Assembly: GCA_947246775.1 (NCBI GenBank)
Contig: CAMXTM010000036.1
Location: forward strand, 1 to 11,474
DNA: 11,474 nt
Direction of reading: 5' to 3'
From: an uncultured Clostridium sp.
GTDB taxonomy: Bacteria; Bacillota; Clostridia; Lachnospirales; Anaerotignaceae
The translations under genes and the position numbers were made by a program. The notes beneath the pieces were generated by a model. It ran no database searches, was not told the DNA's origin, and was given only the letters and a program-made list of their open reading frames with translations. Of this stretch, positions 1-7,110 are shown piece by piece (position 1 is the stretch's first letter; each line of letters starts with the position of its first letter).

Positions 1-22
1 ACAGCCACTACATTAAAAAATA

Positions 23-757
23 TCATTTCTGAAACAGTCTTTGCACTTCTTCATAACTTTGTAATGTGCCTATATCGTAACATTCGCCCTCAAAGGTATA
101 GGCATATACTTCTTTTTGTTGGTACAACCATGCTGGAAAATTTCCTGGTGCATCTGGATTATTTCCCTGTGATAAATATTTTGCAAAAAGAGGTACTGTA
201 TCTTTTTTATAAAAATAAGTAGCAAATACCACAGTATTCGATTTTGGATTTTCTGGCTTTTCCTCAATCTCCAATACTTTACTTTGTTCATCTAACAAGG
301 CAATCCCAAAATTTCGCAATGTCTTTTCATCTTGCCATATTTTTACACAAACACAATCGCTATCTTTTTGTCTATAAAAATCATAGTAGTCTTTTAATGG
401 ATAAGTAAAGAAATTATCGCCCGCTATGACTAGCAATTCGTCATCTATGTTCATTTTATCAATTAAAAATGCAATATCTCCTATTGCTCCCTTACGGTTT
501 TCTTCTGCCGTTGTTCCATCGTCTAAAACAGTGATTTTTGCTCTACTTACTATCTCATTTTGCCAAGTATCAAATGCTTTTATAAATTTATGGTTGGTGA
601 CTACATAAATTTCATCTACTGCGTCAATAGTATCAATTTGCTCTACAATATAATTGATAATCGGCTTGTGGTTAATATCTAATAACGCTTTTGGTTTGTC
701 TTTTGTCAGAGGGTATAATCTGGTGGCATAACCAGCTGCTAATATAATCGCTTTCAT
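23..757 (-). CDS. Sugar-phosphate nucleotidyltransferase (RmlA/GlmU-N-like)
   Basis: Predicted 244-residue cytoplasmic enzyme that would join an NTP to a sugar-phosphate or similar phosphate to give an activated nucleotide-linked donor. Seen: an N-terminal nucleotide-binding signature (LAAGYATRLYPLT, residues 6-18, followed by KPK at 21-23), an AGDN metal/nucleotide motif at 112-115, an EEKP motif followed by PKSN (165-174) as in RmlA-type enzymes, and a DIGT motif at 228-231. It lacks the C-terminal acyltransferase repeats of GlmU. The start is set at the ATG at 757, preceded by a near-perfect AGGAGGT (767-773). A longer in-frame version from 787 would overlap the upstream stop by 4 bases but adds a non-family extension. 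Last visible gene of the secA-prfB-pseudouridine synthase run. The exact substrate (glucose-1-P, a deoxysugar or phosphocholine) cannot be told from sequence. Confidence 0.88.
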   Translation of the reverse strand: MKAIILAAGYATRLYPLTKDKPKALLDINHKPIINYIVEQIDTIDAVDEIYVVTNHKFIKAFDTWQNEIVSRAKITVLDDGTTAEENRKGAIGDIAFLIDKMNIDDELLVIAGDNFFTYPLKDYYDFYRQKDSDCVCVKIWQDEKTLRNFGIALLDEQSKVLEIEEKPENPKSNTVVFATYFYKKDTVPLFAKYLSQGNNPDAPGNFPAWLYQQKEVYAYTFEGECYDIGTLQSYEEVQRLFQK

Positions 758-783
758 TACAAAACTACCTCCTCTTTTATTTA

Positions 784-1752
784 TCATTTAAAGTAAAAAT
801 CATAAACCACTTGCAAATCTTCAGGTAATGGCGCAATCCATTCTTTTCCTGCTAAATGTGCTAATGTGCCTTCGTTTTGCTGCCACACCACTTTATAAGC
901 GTGCAAAAATTGATTGGTTAAACCAAATTTTTCTTTAAAACTTCTATTCCACTGTTCGTCACCATATTTTCTATCACCTGCAATGCAATGTCCTATTTTT
1001 TGCATTTGTGACCTAATTTGATGAGAACGCCCTGTCAACAATTCTACTTCTAACAGTGTCATATTTTCTGCATTTGCAATCGGTTTATATTTTGTTACAA
1101 TTTTTTTTGTGTTTTCTTGATATTTATCATATAATGTTACTTGGTTTTTTTCACTATCTTTTTTTAAATAACTGACTACTTCGTTTGCTTTTGTAATTTT
1201 GCCTTTTACTAATGTCATATAATATTTGTTTAGTTTTCTTTGCGCAATCGCTTCATTGACTGCTTGTACTGCACTCAAGTTTTTTCCTGCAATGACAATC
1301 CCGCTGGTGTTTCTATCCAAACGGTTGCAGATTGCTGGTGTAAAGGTACTTTCTTTACTAGGGACATACTCTCCCTTTTGATAGAGATAGTACAATATTT
1401 GGTCAATCAATGTATTTTTGTCATCGTTCTTTTGTGGGTGTACAACAAGCCCTGCTGGCTTGCAAACTACCAGCAGGTCACTATCTTCATATACAATACG
1501 AAATTGTTTTTCTGCTTTACAAATGGCTTTTTCTTCCATAAAACTTTTTATCGTTTCTTCTGAAAGATAGAGCTGAAGACAATCCCCCTTTTGTAATATC
1601 TCATTGCCCTCGCCTTTTTTGCCATTGTATTTAATGCGTTTTTTCCTTAACATTTTATAGATAAAACTCTTTGGTGCTTTATTAAAGTATTTTAACAAAA
1701 ATTTATCTAGTCTTTGGTTTTGTTCTTGCTGTGTAATTTCAATTTGTTTCAA
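784..1752 (-). CDS. RluA/RluC-family RNA pseudouridine synthase
   Basis: 322-residue enzyme predicted to isomerise specific uridines of rRNA (or tRNA) to pseudouridine. Seen: an N-terminal S4-type RNA-binding domain (about 12-72), the linker, then the catalytic domain (about 85-320) with the signature NRLDRNTSG at 143-151, whose Asp146 should be the catalytic aspartate. Family members often have HRLD; this one has NRLD, which I take as a natural variant. A LLTGRSHQIR-type motif near residues 239-248 is also typical. The start codon is TTG at 1752, supported by a GGTGAT ribosome binding site about 8 bases upstream and by the family N-terminus; no ATG fits as well. It follows prfB by 15 bases, so it is probably co-transcribed. 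The exact target position is not deducible. Confidence 0.92.
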   Translation of the reverse strand: MKQIEITQQEQNQRLDKFLLKYFNKAPKSFIYKMLRKKRIKYNGKKGEGNEILQKGDCLQLYLSEETIKSFMEEKAICKAEKQFRIVYEDSDLLVVCKPAGLVVHPQKNDDKNTLIDQILYYLYQKGEYVPSKESTFTPAICNRLDRNTSGIVIAGKNLSAVQAVNEAIAQRKLNKYYMTLVKGKITKANEVVSYLKKDSEKNQVTLYDKYQENTKKIVTKYKPIANAENMTLLEVELLTGRSHQIRSQMQKIGHCIAGDRKYGDEQWNRSFKEKFGLTNQFLHAYKVVWQQNEGTLAHLAGKEWIAPLPEDLQVVYDFYFK

Positions 1753-1767
1753 AGAACAATCACCCCA

Positions 1768-2872
1768 TTAACTGTGTATCCATGCCAAATAAGCACTAAT
1801 AAAATTGTCAATACCACCGTCCATAACAGCTTGTACATTTCCTGTTTCTTCTGATGTTCTGTGGTCTTTTACCATTGTATAAGGCATAAATACATAGGAA
1901 CGGATTTGACTGCCCCAGCCAATTTCTTTAACATCACCACGAATTTCTGCTAATTTTTTCATTTGTTCCTCAATTTTTAAAGAAAGCAATTTACTTTTTA
2001 ACATTTTCATTGCTCTATCTTTATTACTAAACTGACTTCTTTCATCTTGACATTGCACTACAATGCCAGTCGGATTATGTGTGATACGAATCGCCGAAGA
2101 TGTTTTATTGACGTGCTGACCACCAGCGCCGCTTGCACGGTAGGTATCTACTCTAATATCATCTGGATTGATTTCTATATCTGTATCATTTTCAATTTCT
2201 GGCATAACATCACATGACGCAAAGGAAGTATGCCGTCTTCCAGAACTGTCAAAAGGTGACACTCTTACCAGTCTATGGATTCCTTTTTCTGATTTTAAAT
2301 AGCCATAGGCATTTTCTCCATTTACCTGTATTGTTACAGATTTTAAACCTGCTTCATCACCATCTAACATATCCAGTATTTCTACTTGAAAATCATTTCT
2401 ATCTGCCCATTTTGTATACATTCTAAAAAGCATATTTGTCCAGTCACACGCTTCTGTACCACCTGCTCCTGAATGTAATGTCACAATGGCATTATTTCTG
2501 TCGTATTCTCCATCTAAAAGAGTAGAAATTTTTAAATCGTCATACTCTTTTAAAAATTCGTCTGCTAATTCCTGTACTTCACTAATAATACTTGCGTCTT
2601 CTTCTTCTGTTCCCATTTCAATCAAGGTTAAAATGTCTTCATATTGTGTCACAAGTGCTTCATATTTACTAATTTTATTTTTGAGTCCTTTTAGCTGTCG
2701 CAATACTTTTTGACTTTTTTCCATATCTCCCCAAAAATCAGGGTCAGCGGATATTTCTTCTAACTCGGCTACCTTTTCTTTCGCACCAGCGACGTCAAAG
2801 TGAAGCCCCCATTTCCTCTAATTTTTCGTCATATGCTGATAGCGATAGACGTATTTGTTCTAATTCAAACAT
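1768..2872 (-). CDS. prfB: Peptide chain release factor 2, with +1 programmed frameshift
   Basis: RF2 recognises UGA and UAA stop codons and triggers peptide release on the ribosome. The gene is in two frames: 25 codons from ATG 2872 end at an in-frame TGA (2795-2797). A +1 shift there (skipping the T at 2797) joins them to a 342-residue frame from 2796 to the TAA at 1768. The product is 367 residues. In this joined numbering the anticodon-like SPF tripeptide is at 205-207 and the catalytic GGQ at 250-252, the same positions as in E. coli RF2, so the reconstruction is right. The start has an AAGGAG site (2884-2889). Annotating only from the internal ATG at 2724 would lose 49 N-terminal residues. 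It lies 81 bases downstream of secA, an arrangement common in Firmicutes. Confidence 0.97.
2794..2800 (-). other. prfB: prfB programmed +1 frameshift site
   Basis: On the minus strand the site reads CTT TGA C, the classical RF2 autoregulatory slippery stop. Low RF2 slows decoding of UGA, and the CUU-decoding tRNA slips to UUU, moving into the +1 frame. A G-rich stimulator (GGGGG, 2806-2810) lies 5 bases upstream of CTT. In E. coli the Shine-Dalgarno-like element is only 3 bases away, so the spacing here is a little longer. The reading frames on both sides encode conserved RF2 sequence, so this is a recoding site and not a mutation. Confidence 0.96.
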
Positions 2873-2953
2873 AAAAAATTCATCTCCTTAAAAATTATAT
2901 TATTTATTTTATATTAGTGAGGATTGCTTTCTTCCTCCCATATACGAAAAAAA

Positions 2954-5503
2954 TTATGCTTCTTTGCCACAGCAGTTTTTATACTTTTTACCACTACCGC
3001 AAGGGCAAAGGTCATTTCTACCAACTTTTGCTTCTTTTCTTTCTTTTGGTTTTTTCTGTACGGTGTCATCTTTATTGGTAAACATAGGCTGTATCATTTG
3101 TACTCTTGTTGTTTCTGTTTCTAGTTTCACTCGATACAACATACGCAAGGTATCTTCTTGTATGTTATTGCTCAATTCCTCAAACATATCATAGCCTGCA
3201 AATTTATATTCAATGAGTGGGTCTCTTTGTGCATAAGCGTGCAAGCCAATACCTTGACGCATTTGGTCCATATCGTCAATATGGTCCATCCACTTTTGGT
3301 CAATAATTCTTAAAAGAATGACTCTCTCTAATTCTCTCATTCTTTCAGGGTCACCAATTTCTTGCTCTTTCATCTCATATATTTTTTCGGCAAGTTTTTT
3401 GAGTGTTTGTTTTAAATTATCTCTGGTTAATGCTTCTTTATCGCCATCTTCTTTTATTTTAATAGAACCAACAGGAATAATAGAACCTAAGTTTTCACTT
3501 AATCCTGCCATATCCCATTCCTCGGAAAATTCACTTTCTCCAGTATAGGCATCAACATATCTATCTACCACATCACTTATCATAGACATGATACTTTCTC
3601 TTAAATTTTCTCCAACCAAAACACGATGTCTTTCACCATAAATAATTTCTCTTTGCTCATTCATAACTTGGTCATACTCTAGCAAATGTTTACGAATAGC
3701 AAAGTTATTTCCCTCTACTTTTTTCTGTGCATTTTCAATCGCTCTTGTCAACATACCAGCTTCAATTGGCTCATCTTCTTGCAAGCCCATTGCATCAACC
3801 AATTTCATTGTTTTTTCAGAGCCAAACAAGCGCATTAACTCGTCTTCCATAGAAATATAAAATTTAGATTCTCCAGGGTCGCCTTGACGTCCAGAACGTC
3901 CACGCAACTGATTGTCAATACGTCTGGATTCGTGACGTTCTGTACCAATGATTTTTAAACCACCAATTTCTGCAACGCCCTCTTCTAGCTTAATGTCTGT
4001 ACCACGTCCAGCCATATTGGTTGCAATGGTAACAGCATCTAATTCGCCTGCGTGAGATACAATTTCCGCTTCCTGTTCATGGTATTTTGCATTTAATACT
4101 TGATGCTTAATACCCTCTTTTCTTAACATTCTACTTAACTGCTCTGATTTATCAATTGTAATTGTACCAACTAAAACAGGCTGATGTTTTTCATGGCAAG
4201 CAATAATATCTTTGACAACTGCCCTAAATTTTGCAGCTTCTGTACGATATACTACGTCATGATGGTCAATTCTAATAACTGGCTTATTTGTAGGAATTTC
4301 TACAACGTCCATACCGTAAATATTTCTAAATTCTGTTTCTTCTGTTTTTGCTGTACCTGTCATACCACATTTCTTTTTATATTTGTTAAAGAAATTCTGG
4401 AACGTAACGGTAGCAAGTGTTTTACTTTCTTTTTTCACTTTTACATTTTCTTTTGCCTCAATTGCTTGATGCAAACCGTCAGAATATCTTCTACCTGGCA
4501 TGATACGTCCTGTAAATTCATCTACAATCATGACTTCATCATTTTGTACTACATAATTCTGGTCAAGATGCATATTGTAGTTTGCTTTTAAGGCATTGTT
4601 AATATGATGTTGTATTTCCAAGTTTTCTGCGTCAGAAAGGTTGTCTACATGGAAAAACTTTTCTGCTTTTTTGACACCCTCTTGTGTCAAAGTAACACTT
4701 TTTGCTTTTTCATCTAGGATATAGTCGCCCTCTTCTTGGATTTCTTCCTTTGTGAGTGGATTTAATGCTTCTTCTTCATTTAAGATTTTACCTTTTTTCA
4801 GCGTTTTTACAAAAGTATCCGCTATTTTATACATTTCAGTGGATTTTGCGCCTGAACCAGAAATAATCAATGGTGTCCTTGCTTCGTCAATTAAAACAGA
4901 GTCTACCTCATCAATGATGGCAAAGTGCAAATCTCTTTGTACCATGCTTTCTTCTCTTACTACCATATTATCACGTAAATAGTCAAATCCTAATTCATTA
5001 TTTGTTGCATAAGTAATGTCACAAGCATATGCCTCTCTACGCTCGTCTACTGTCATACCTAATTTTTCAAATAGTGGTGTTACCCATTCCGAGTCACGTT
5101 TTGCCAAGTAGTCATTTACTGTTACAACGTGTACGCCTTTTCCCTCTAGCGCATTGAGATAAGAGGACAAGGTCGCAACCAATGTTTTACCCTCACCAGT
5201 TCTCATTTCTGCAATACGTCCCTGATGCATAACAATACCACCCAAAAGTTGCACTCGAAAGTGGCGCATACCTAATGCCCTATCTGCTGCTTCTCTTACT
5301 GCTGCATATGCTTCTGGCATAATTTGGTCAAGTGTTTCCCCTTTAGATAGGCGTTCTTTAAATTCTGTTGTTTTCTGTTTTAATGCTTCATCAGACAATG
5401 CTTTATACTCATCTGCCAAGGAATCAATTTTATCTACAATAGGCGTAATACGCTTGATTTCTTTTTCGCTATAATTTCCAAATATTTTTTCTAAAAGACC
5501 CAT
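2954..5503 (-). CDS. secA: Preprotein translocase ATPase SecA
   Basis: 849-residue motor that pushes unfolded preproteins through the SecYEG channel at the cytoplasmic membrane. Seen in order: Walker A MRTGEGKT at 100-107; Walker B/DEAD-like DEVD at 198-201 followed by the [10 protein letters not shown] signature; a second motor domain containing [10 protein letters not shown] and the arginine-rich [17 protein letters not shown] segment; helical scaffold/wing region; and a C-terminal SEC-C zinc motif with Cys833, Cys835, Cys844 and Cys845, which binds zinc and the SecB/ribosome/lipid surface in relatives. Length is normal for a full Firmicutes SecA1. The ATG at 5503 has a GAGGTG site (5511-5516) with 7-base spacing. 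prfB follows after 81 bases without a visible strong terminator, so partial read-through is likely. Confidence 0.98.
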   Translation of the reverse strand: MGLLEKIFGNYSEKEIKRITPIVDKIDSLADEYKALSDEALKQKTTEFKERLSKGETLDQIMPEAYAAVREAADRALGMRHFRVQLLGGIVMHQGRIAEMRTGEGKTLVATLSSYLNALEGKGVHVVTVNDYLAKRDSEWVTPLFEKLGMTVDERREAYACDITYATNNELGFDYLRDNMVVREESMVQRDLHFAIIDEVDSVLIDEARTPLIISGSGAKSTEMYKIADTFVKTLKKGKILNEEEALNPLTKEEIQEEGDYILDEKAKSVTLTQEGVKKAEKFFHVDNLSDAENLEIQHHINNALKANYNMHLDQNYVVQNDEVMIVDEFTGRIMPGRRYSDGLHQAIEAKENVKVKKESKTLATVTFQNFFNKYKKKCGMTGTAKTEETEFRNIYGMDVVEIPTNKPVIRIDHHDVVYRTEAAKFRAVVKDIIACHEKHQPVLVGTITIDKSEQLSRMLRKEGIKHQVLNAKYHEQEAEIVSHAGELDAVTIATNMAGRGTDIKLEEGVAEIGGLKIIGTERHESRRIDNQLRGRSGRQGDPGESKFYISMEDELMRLFGSEKTMKLVDAMGLQEDEPIEAGMLTRAIENAQKKVEGNNFAIRKHLLEYDQVMNEQREIIYGERHRVLVGENLRESIMSMISDVVDRYVDAYTGESEFSEEWDMAGLSENLGSIIPVGSIKIKEDGDKEALTRDNLKQTLKKLAEKIYEMKEQEIGDPERMRELERVILLRIIDQKWMDHIDDMDQMRQGIGLHAYAQRDPLIEYKFAGYDMFEELSNNIQEDTLRMLYRVKLETETTRVQMIQPMFTNKDDTVQKKPKERKEAKVGRNDLCPCGSGKKYKNCCGKEA

Positions 5504-5544
5504 TTAGGTTCACCTCATTATTTTTTTAATTTTACATTCTCTAT

Positions 5545-5573
5545 AGTTTATCAAAAAGCCCCCCTCTATGCAA
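5545..5573 (-). promoter_or_regulatory. Possible sigma-A promoter of secA
   Basis: In the 114-base gap upstream of secA the minus strand shows TTGCAT (5568-5573), a 17-base spacer containing six consecutive Gs, and TAAACT (5545-5550). Both boxes are imperfect, but spacing is ideal and the leader would be about 35 bases to the ATG. I find no convincing terminator for the upstream HD-domain gene in this gap, so read-through is also possible. Confidence 0.35.
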
Positions 5574-5617
5574 TAGTTATTTCAACTTATGCCTGCTCAC
5601 TGATTTTACTACTTTTG

Positions 5618-6187
5618 TTATTTTGTACTTTCTCTTTTGATTTTATCAATCGTATCTTGTTTTGCTGTTTCTCGCAGTTTGCTCAATCTTTCATGTACTT
5701 GTGCTTCTTCCCAGCCATATTTTTGCTGTAGCTCATACTCCAGCGGCAACCAGGAAGAAATCGGTGCTTCATTATGCTGTATAACTGCTTCCAATCTATC
5801 CAATGCTTTATATATTTTTGCCTCCATCGTCTGCCTTTGTTCCATTTCCTCAAAAAGCAGCAGCATATCTTTCTTTTGTGGCTCAGGCAATCTTTCCATC
5901 AATTTGACAATTGCCTTTTCTTCTGTTTTGGAATCCTCTTTTGTTTTTAAAAAAGAGGGTATATCTCCTGTGATGGCTTCCCCTAAGTCATGTATAATAC
6001 ACATTTTGATTACTTTATTAAAGTCTACATTTTCTATTTCTTTTTCCAACAACAGCGCCATCAATGACAATCTCCAGCTATGTTCCGCTACACTTTCTTT
6101 TCGGTTGCTAGATGTCCAAGAATGTCTAGTGTTACATTTCATTTTTTCTGCAATGCCTAAAAAATCAATCAATTCTCTATCTGTCAT
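5618..6187 (-). CDS. HD-domain hydrolase, YfbR/HDDC2-like 5'-deoxynucleotidase
   Basis: 189-residue protein with a single HD domain, the metal-dependent phosphohydrolase fold. Seen: metal-ligand candidates His36 (in VAEHSW), the His66-Asp67 doublet (in IIHDLGEAITGDIP) and Asp130 (in KALDRLEAV). The spacing resembles the YfbR/HDDC2 group, whose known members remove phosphate from deoxynucleoside 5'-monophosphates and so help adjust dNTP pools. The early RHSW segment (21-24) is also typical of that group. Activity here is inferred from the family; relatives with other nucleotide or signalling substrates exist. ATG at 6187 is preceded by an AAGGAAAGGAA ribosome binding site. It has its own probable promoter just upstream and is separated from hsp20 by a terminator. 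Confidence 0.85.
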   Translation of the reverse strand: MTDRELIDFLGIAEKMKCNTRHSWTSSNRKESVAEHSWRLSLMALLLEKEIENVDFNKVIKMCIIHDLGEAITGDIPSFLKTKEDSKTEEKAIVKLMERLPEPQKKDMLLLFEEMEQRQTMEAKIYKALDRLEAVIQHNEAPISSWLPLEYELQQKYGWEEAQVHERLSKLRETAKQDTIDKIKRESTK

Positions 6188-6225
6188 ATAATTTCCTTTC
6201 CTTTTTTATTCCATAATACACGGCT

Positions 6226-6234
6226 ATTATAACA
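6226..6234 (-). promoter_or_regulatory. Extended -10 promoter of the HD-domain gene
   Basis: The minus strand reads TG-T-TATAAT, a perfect -10 hexamer (6226-6231) with the TG extension (6233-6234). No good -35 hexamer is at the right distance, which extended -10 promoters tolerate. Transcription would start near 6219, giving a leader of about 30 bases. The element sits immediately after the T-tract of the hsp20 terminator. Confidence 0.6.
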
Positions 6235-6238
6235 CAAA

Positions 6239-6266
6239 AAGGAATACGAATGTACTCGTATTCCTT
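6239..6266 (-). terminator. Rho-independent terminator of hsp20
   Basis: Perfect 11-base-pair stem (6239-6249 with 6256-6266) around a 6-base loop, followed on the minus strand by TTTTT. It lies 19 bases past the hsp20 stop codon. It isolates the heat-shock gene from the HD-domain gene downstream. Confidence 0.88.
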
Positions 6267-6285
6267 ATTTTTCTATTTCTTTTTG

Positions 6286-6732
6286 TTATCCCTCAATGGC
6301 AATATATTTTTTTTGCTCTACTTTCTTTTCTTCTTTTTTTGGTACAGTCAAACGCAATATGCCATTGTCAAATTTTGCTTTGATTTCTTGTTGCTCTACT
6401 GCTTCCCCTACATAAAAGCTCCTTGAGCATTGTCCTGTGTAACGTTCCCTACGGATATATACGCCTGATTCGTTCTTTTCCTCTTTTTTCTCATTTTTTA
6501 CTGCGTTGATAACCAGATAGCCATTTTCTAAATTGGCACTGATTTCGTCCTTTTGAAATCCTGGTAAATCAATATCTATTTCATAGCAATTATCTTTTTC
6601 TTTAATATCTGTTTTCATAATGTTTTTGTCATATCCATTCAAAACAGAGTTTTTTCCAAAAAAATCTCTCTCCCAACGTGGGCTGATAAAATCATCAAAT
6701 AAGTTTTCTCCGAAAATACTAGGTAACATCAT
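6286..6732 (-). CDS. Small heat shock protein, Hsp20/alpha-crystallin family
   Basis: 148-residue ATP-independent chaperone that binds unfolding proteins and holds them for refolding by DnaK or GroEL. Seen: a short N-terminal arm (1-37, with FGENLFDDF resembling clostridial Hsp18 proteins), an alpha-crystallin domain (about 38-137) ending in the conserved GILRLTVPK at 124-132, and a C-terminal IAI tripeptide (144-146) that normally docks into a neighbouring subunit during oligomer assembly. Length is typical. Two adjacent ATGs (6732 and 6729) both fit the GGAGG site (6741-6745); the first has 8-base spacing. Transcription comes from a strong sigma-A promoter overlapped by a CIRCE operator, so HrcA repression relieved by heat is expected. 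Monocistronic, with its own terminator. Confidence 0.95.
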   Translation of the reverse strand: MMLPSIFGENLFDDFISPRWERDFFGKNSVLNGYDKNIMKTDIKEKDNCYEIDIDLPGFQKDEISANLENGYLVINAVKNEKKEEKNESGVYIRRERYTGQCSRSFYVGEAVEQQEIKAKFDNGILRLTVPKKEEKKVEQKKYIAIEG

Positions 6733-6823
6733 AAGTCATTCCTCCAGTTTAAAATAGTTTCTTTTATTTATTGATACATTACTTAAAATGGACTTTTTTG
6801 TTCATTTCCTTTGTTCTGTAGAT

Positions 6824-6852
6824 ACTATACAACTTTTTGTTAGCACTGTCAA
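6824..6852 (-). promoter_or_regulatory. Sigma-A promoter of hsp20
   Basis: Minus strand TTGACA (6847-6852, perfect -35), 17-base spacer, TATAGT (6824-6829, one mismatch to TATAAT). Start of transcription would be near 6817, leaving an 85-base leader. The -35 box lies across the downstream edge of the CIRCE spacer, so a bound HrcA would block RNA polymerase. Confidence 0.88.
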
Positions 6853-6866
6853 GCGGTGAGTGCTAA
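6840..6866. promoter_or_regulatory. CIRCE operator (HrcA binding site)
   Basis: TTAGCACTG (6840-6848), 9-base spacer (6849-6857), GAGTGCTAA (6858-6866). The CIRCE consensus is TTAGCACTC-N9-GAGTGCTAA, so only the ninth base of one arm differs, and the dyad extends two further bases outwards on each side (TG/CA). HrcA uses this element in many bacteria to repress groESL and dnaK; here it clearly serves hsp20. Confidence 0.95.
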
Positions 6867-6978
6867 CAATCTGTAAATAATTTGTAAACTTTTTGTTACT
6901 TTTCTCTTTCTATTATATATCATTTTCTTTTTTTTATACTTCCCATACAATAAAATTATTTCTGCAAAATGACCAAAT

Positions 6979-7014
6979 ACTACAACACCTATTTTTGTAA
7001 AAATATACTGTAGT
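6979..7014. repeat. Imperfect inverted repeat upstream of cfa
   Basis: Outer arms ACTACA (6979-6984) and TGTAGT (7009-7014), inner arms TATTTTT (6990-6996) and AAAAATA (6999-7005) around GT. The unpaired stretches between outer and inner arms are 5 and 3 bases. It could be an operator, or a weak hairpin. A chance origin in AT-rich DNA is quite possible for the inner part. Confidence 0.3.
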
Positions 7015-7044
7015 TTTATTTTAAAAAAAGGATTATATTTTATT

Positions 7045-7075
7045 TTGATTTTATTTTCTCAATATTGTCTATACT
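7045..7075 (+). promoter_or_regulatory. Weak candidate promoter of cfa
   Basis: TTGATT (7045-7050) and TATACT (7070-7075), separated by 19 bases, which is longer than ideal. It is the best pair I can find within 100 bases of the cfa start. A leader of about 30 bases would result. Confidence 0.3.
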
Positions 7076-7110
7076 TCAATCATAATGTTTTAGAAAGAGA
7101 GGATTATATC

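Larger units (their letters stand above)
6733..7110. other. Divergent intergenic region hsp20-cfa
   Basis: 378 very AT-rich bases without a supported gene. The hsp20 side holds its leader, promoter and CIRCE. The cfa side (about 6870-7110) shows only weak promoter-like boxes: TATACT at 7070-7075 with TTGATT at 7045-7050, at a long 19-base spacing. There is also an imperfect dyad at 6979-7014. The in-frame TTG at 7045 upstream of cfa is not a credible start. Confidence 0.6.

Noticed and set aside
758..787. Longer start of the nucleotidyltransferase at 787, giving a 4-base ATGA overlap with the upstream gene
   Set aside because: A near-perfect AGGAGGT lies right before the ATG at 757, and the family N-terminus (MKAIILAAG) begins exactly there.
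1768..2724. prfB as a short 318-residue protein or a frameshifted pseudogene
   Set aside because: Both frames encode conserved RF2 sequence joined at CTT TGA C, the well-known programmed frameshift.
2873..2953. Promoter or terminator between secA and prfB
   Set aside because: A TATAAT-like box is present but has no matching -35, and the only hairpin (GAGGA/TCCTC) is 5 pairs without a T-tract.
4184..4591. 135-codon plus-strand open frame inside secA
   Set aside because: It is antisense to a highly conserved part of secA, has a biased hydrophobic/Cys-Phe-rich composition typical of shadow frames, and has no supporting signals.
5574..5617. Terminator after the HD-domain gene
   Set aside because: The best hairpin (GCA..AGTT with AACT..TGC) contains a 2x2 internal loop and is not followed by a T-run.
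5637..6191. 184-codon plus-strand open frame opposite the HD-domain gene
   Set aside because: It mirrors the coding frame of a clear HD-domain protein; its Ser-rich composition reflects the reverse complement.
6849..6857. Second HrcA-independent operator in the CIRCE spacer
   Set aside because: Spacer bases show no symmetry of their own; they are explained by the -35 overlap and the variable CIRCE loop.
7045..7110. 22-residue N-terminal extension of Cfa from TTG at 7045
   Set aside because: It has no ribosome binding site, overlaps the promoter region, and the ATG at 7111 has GAGAGG at correct spacing and fits the family length.
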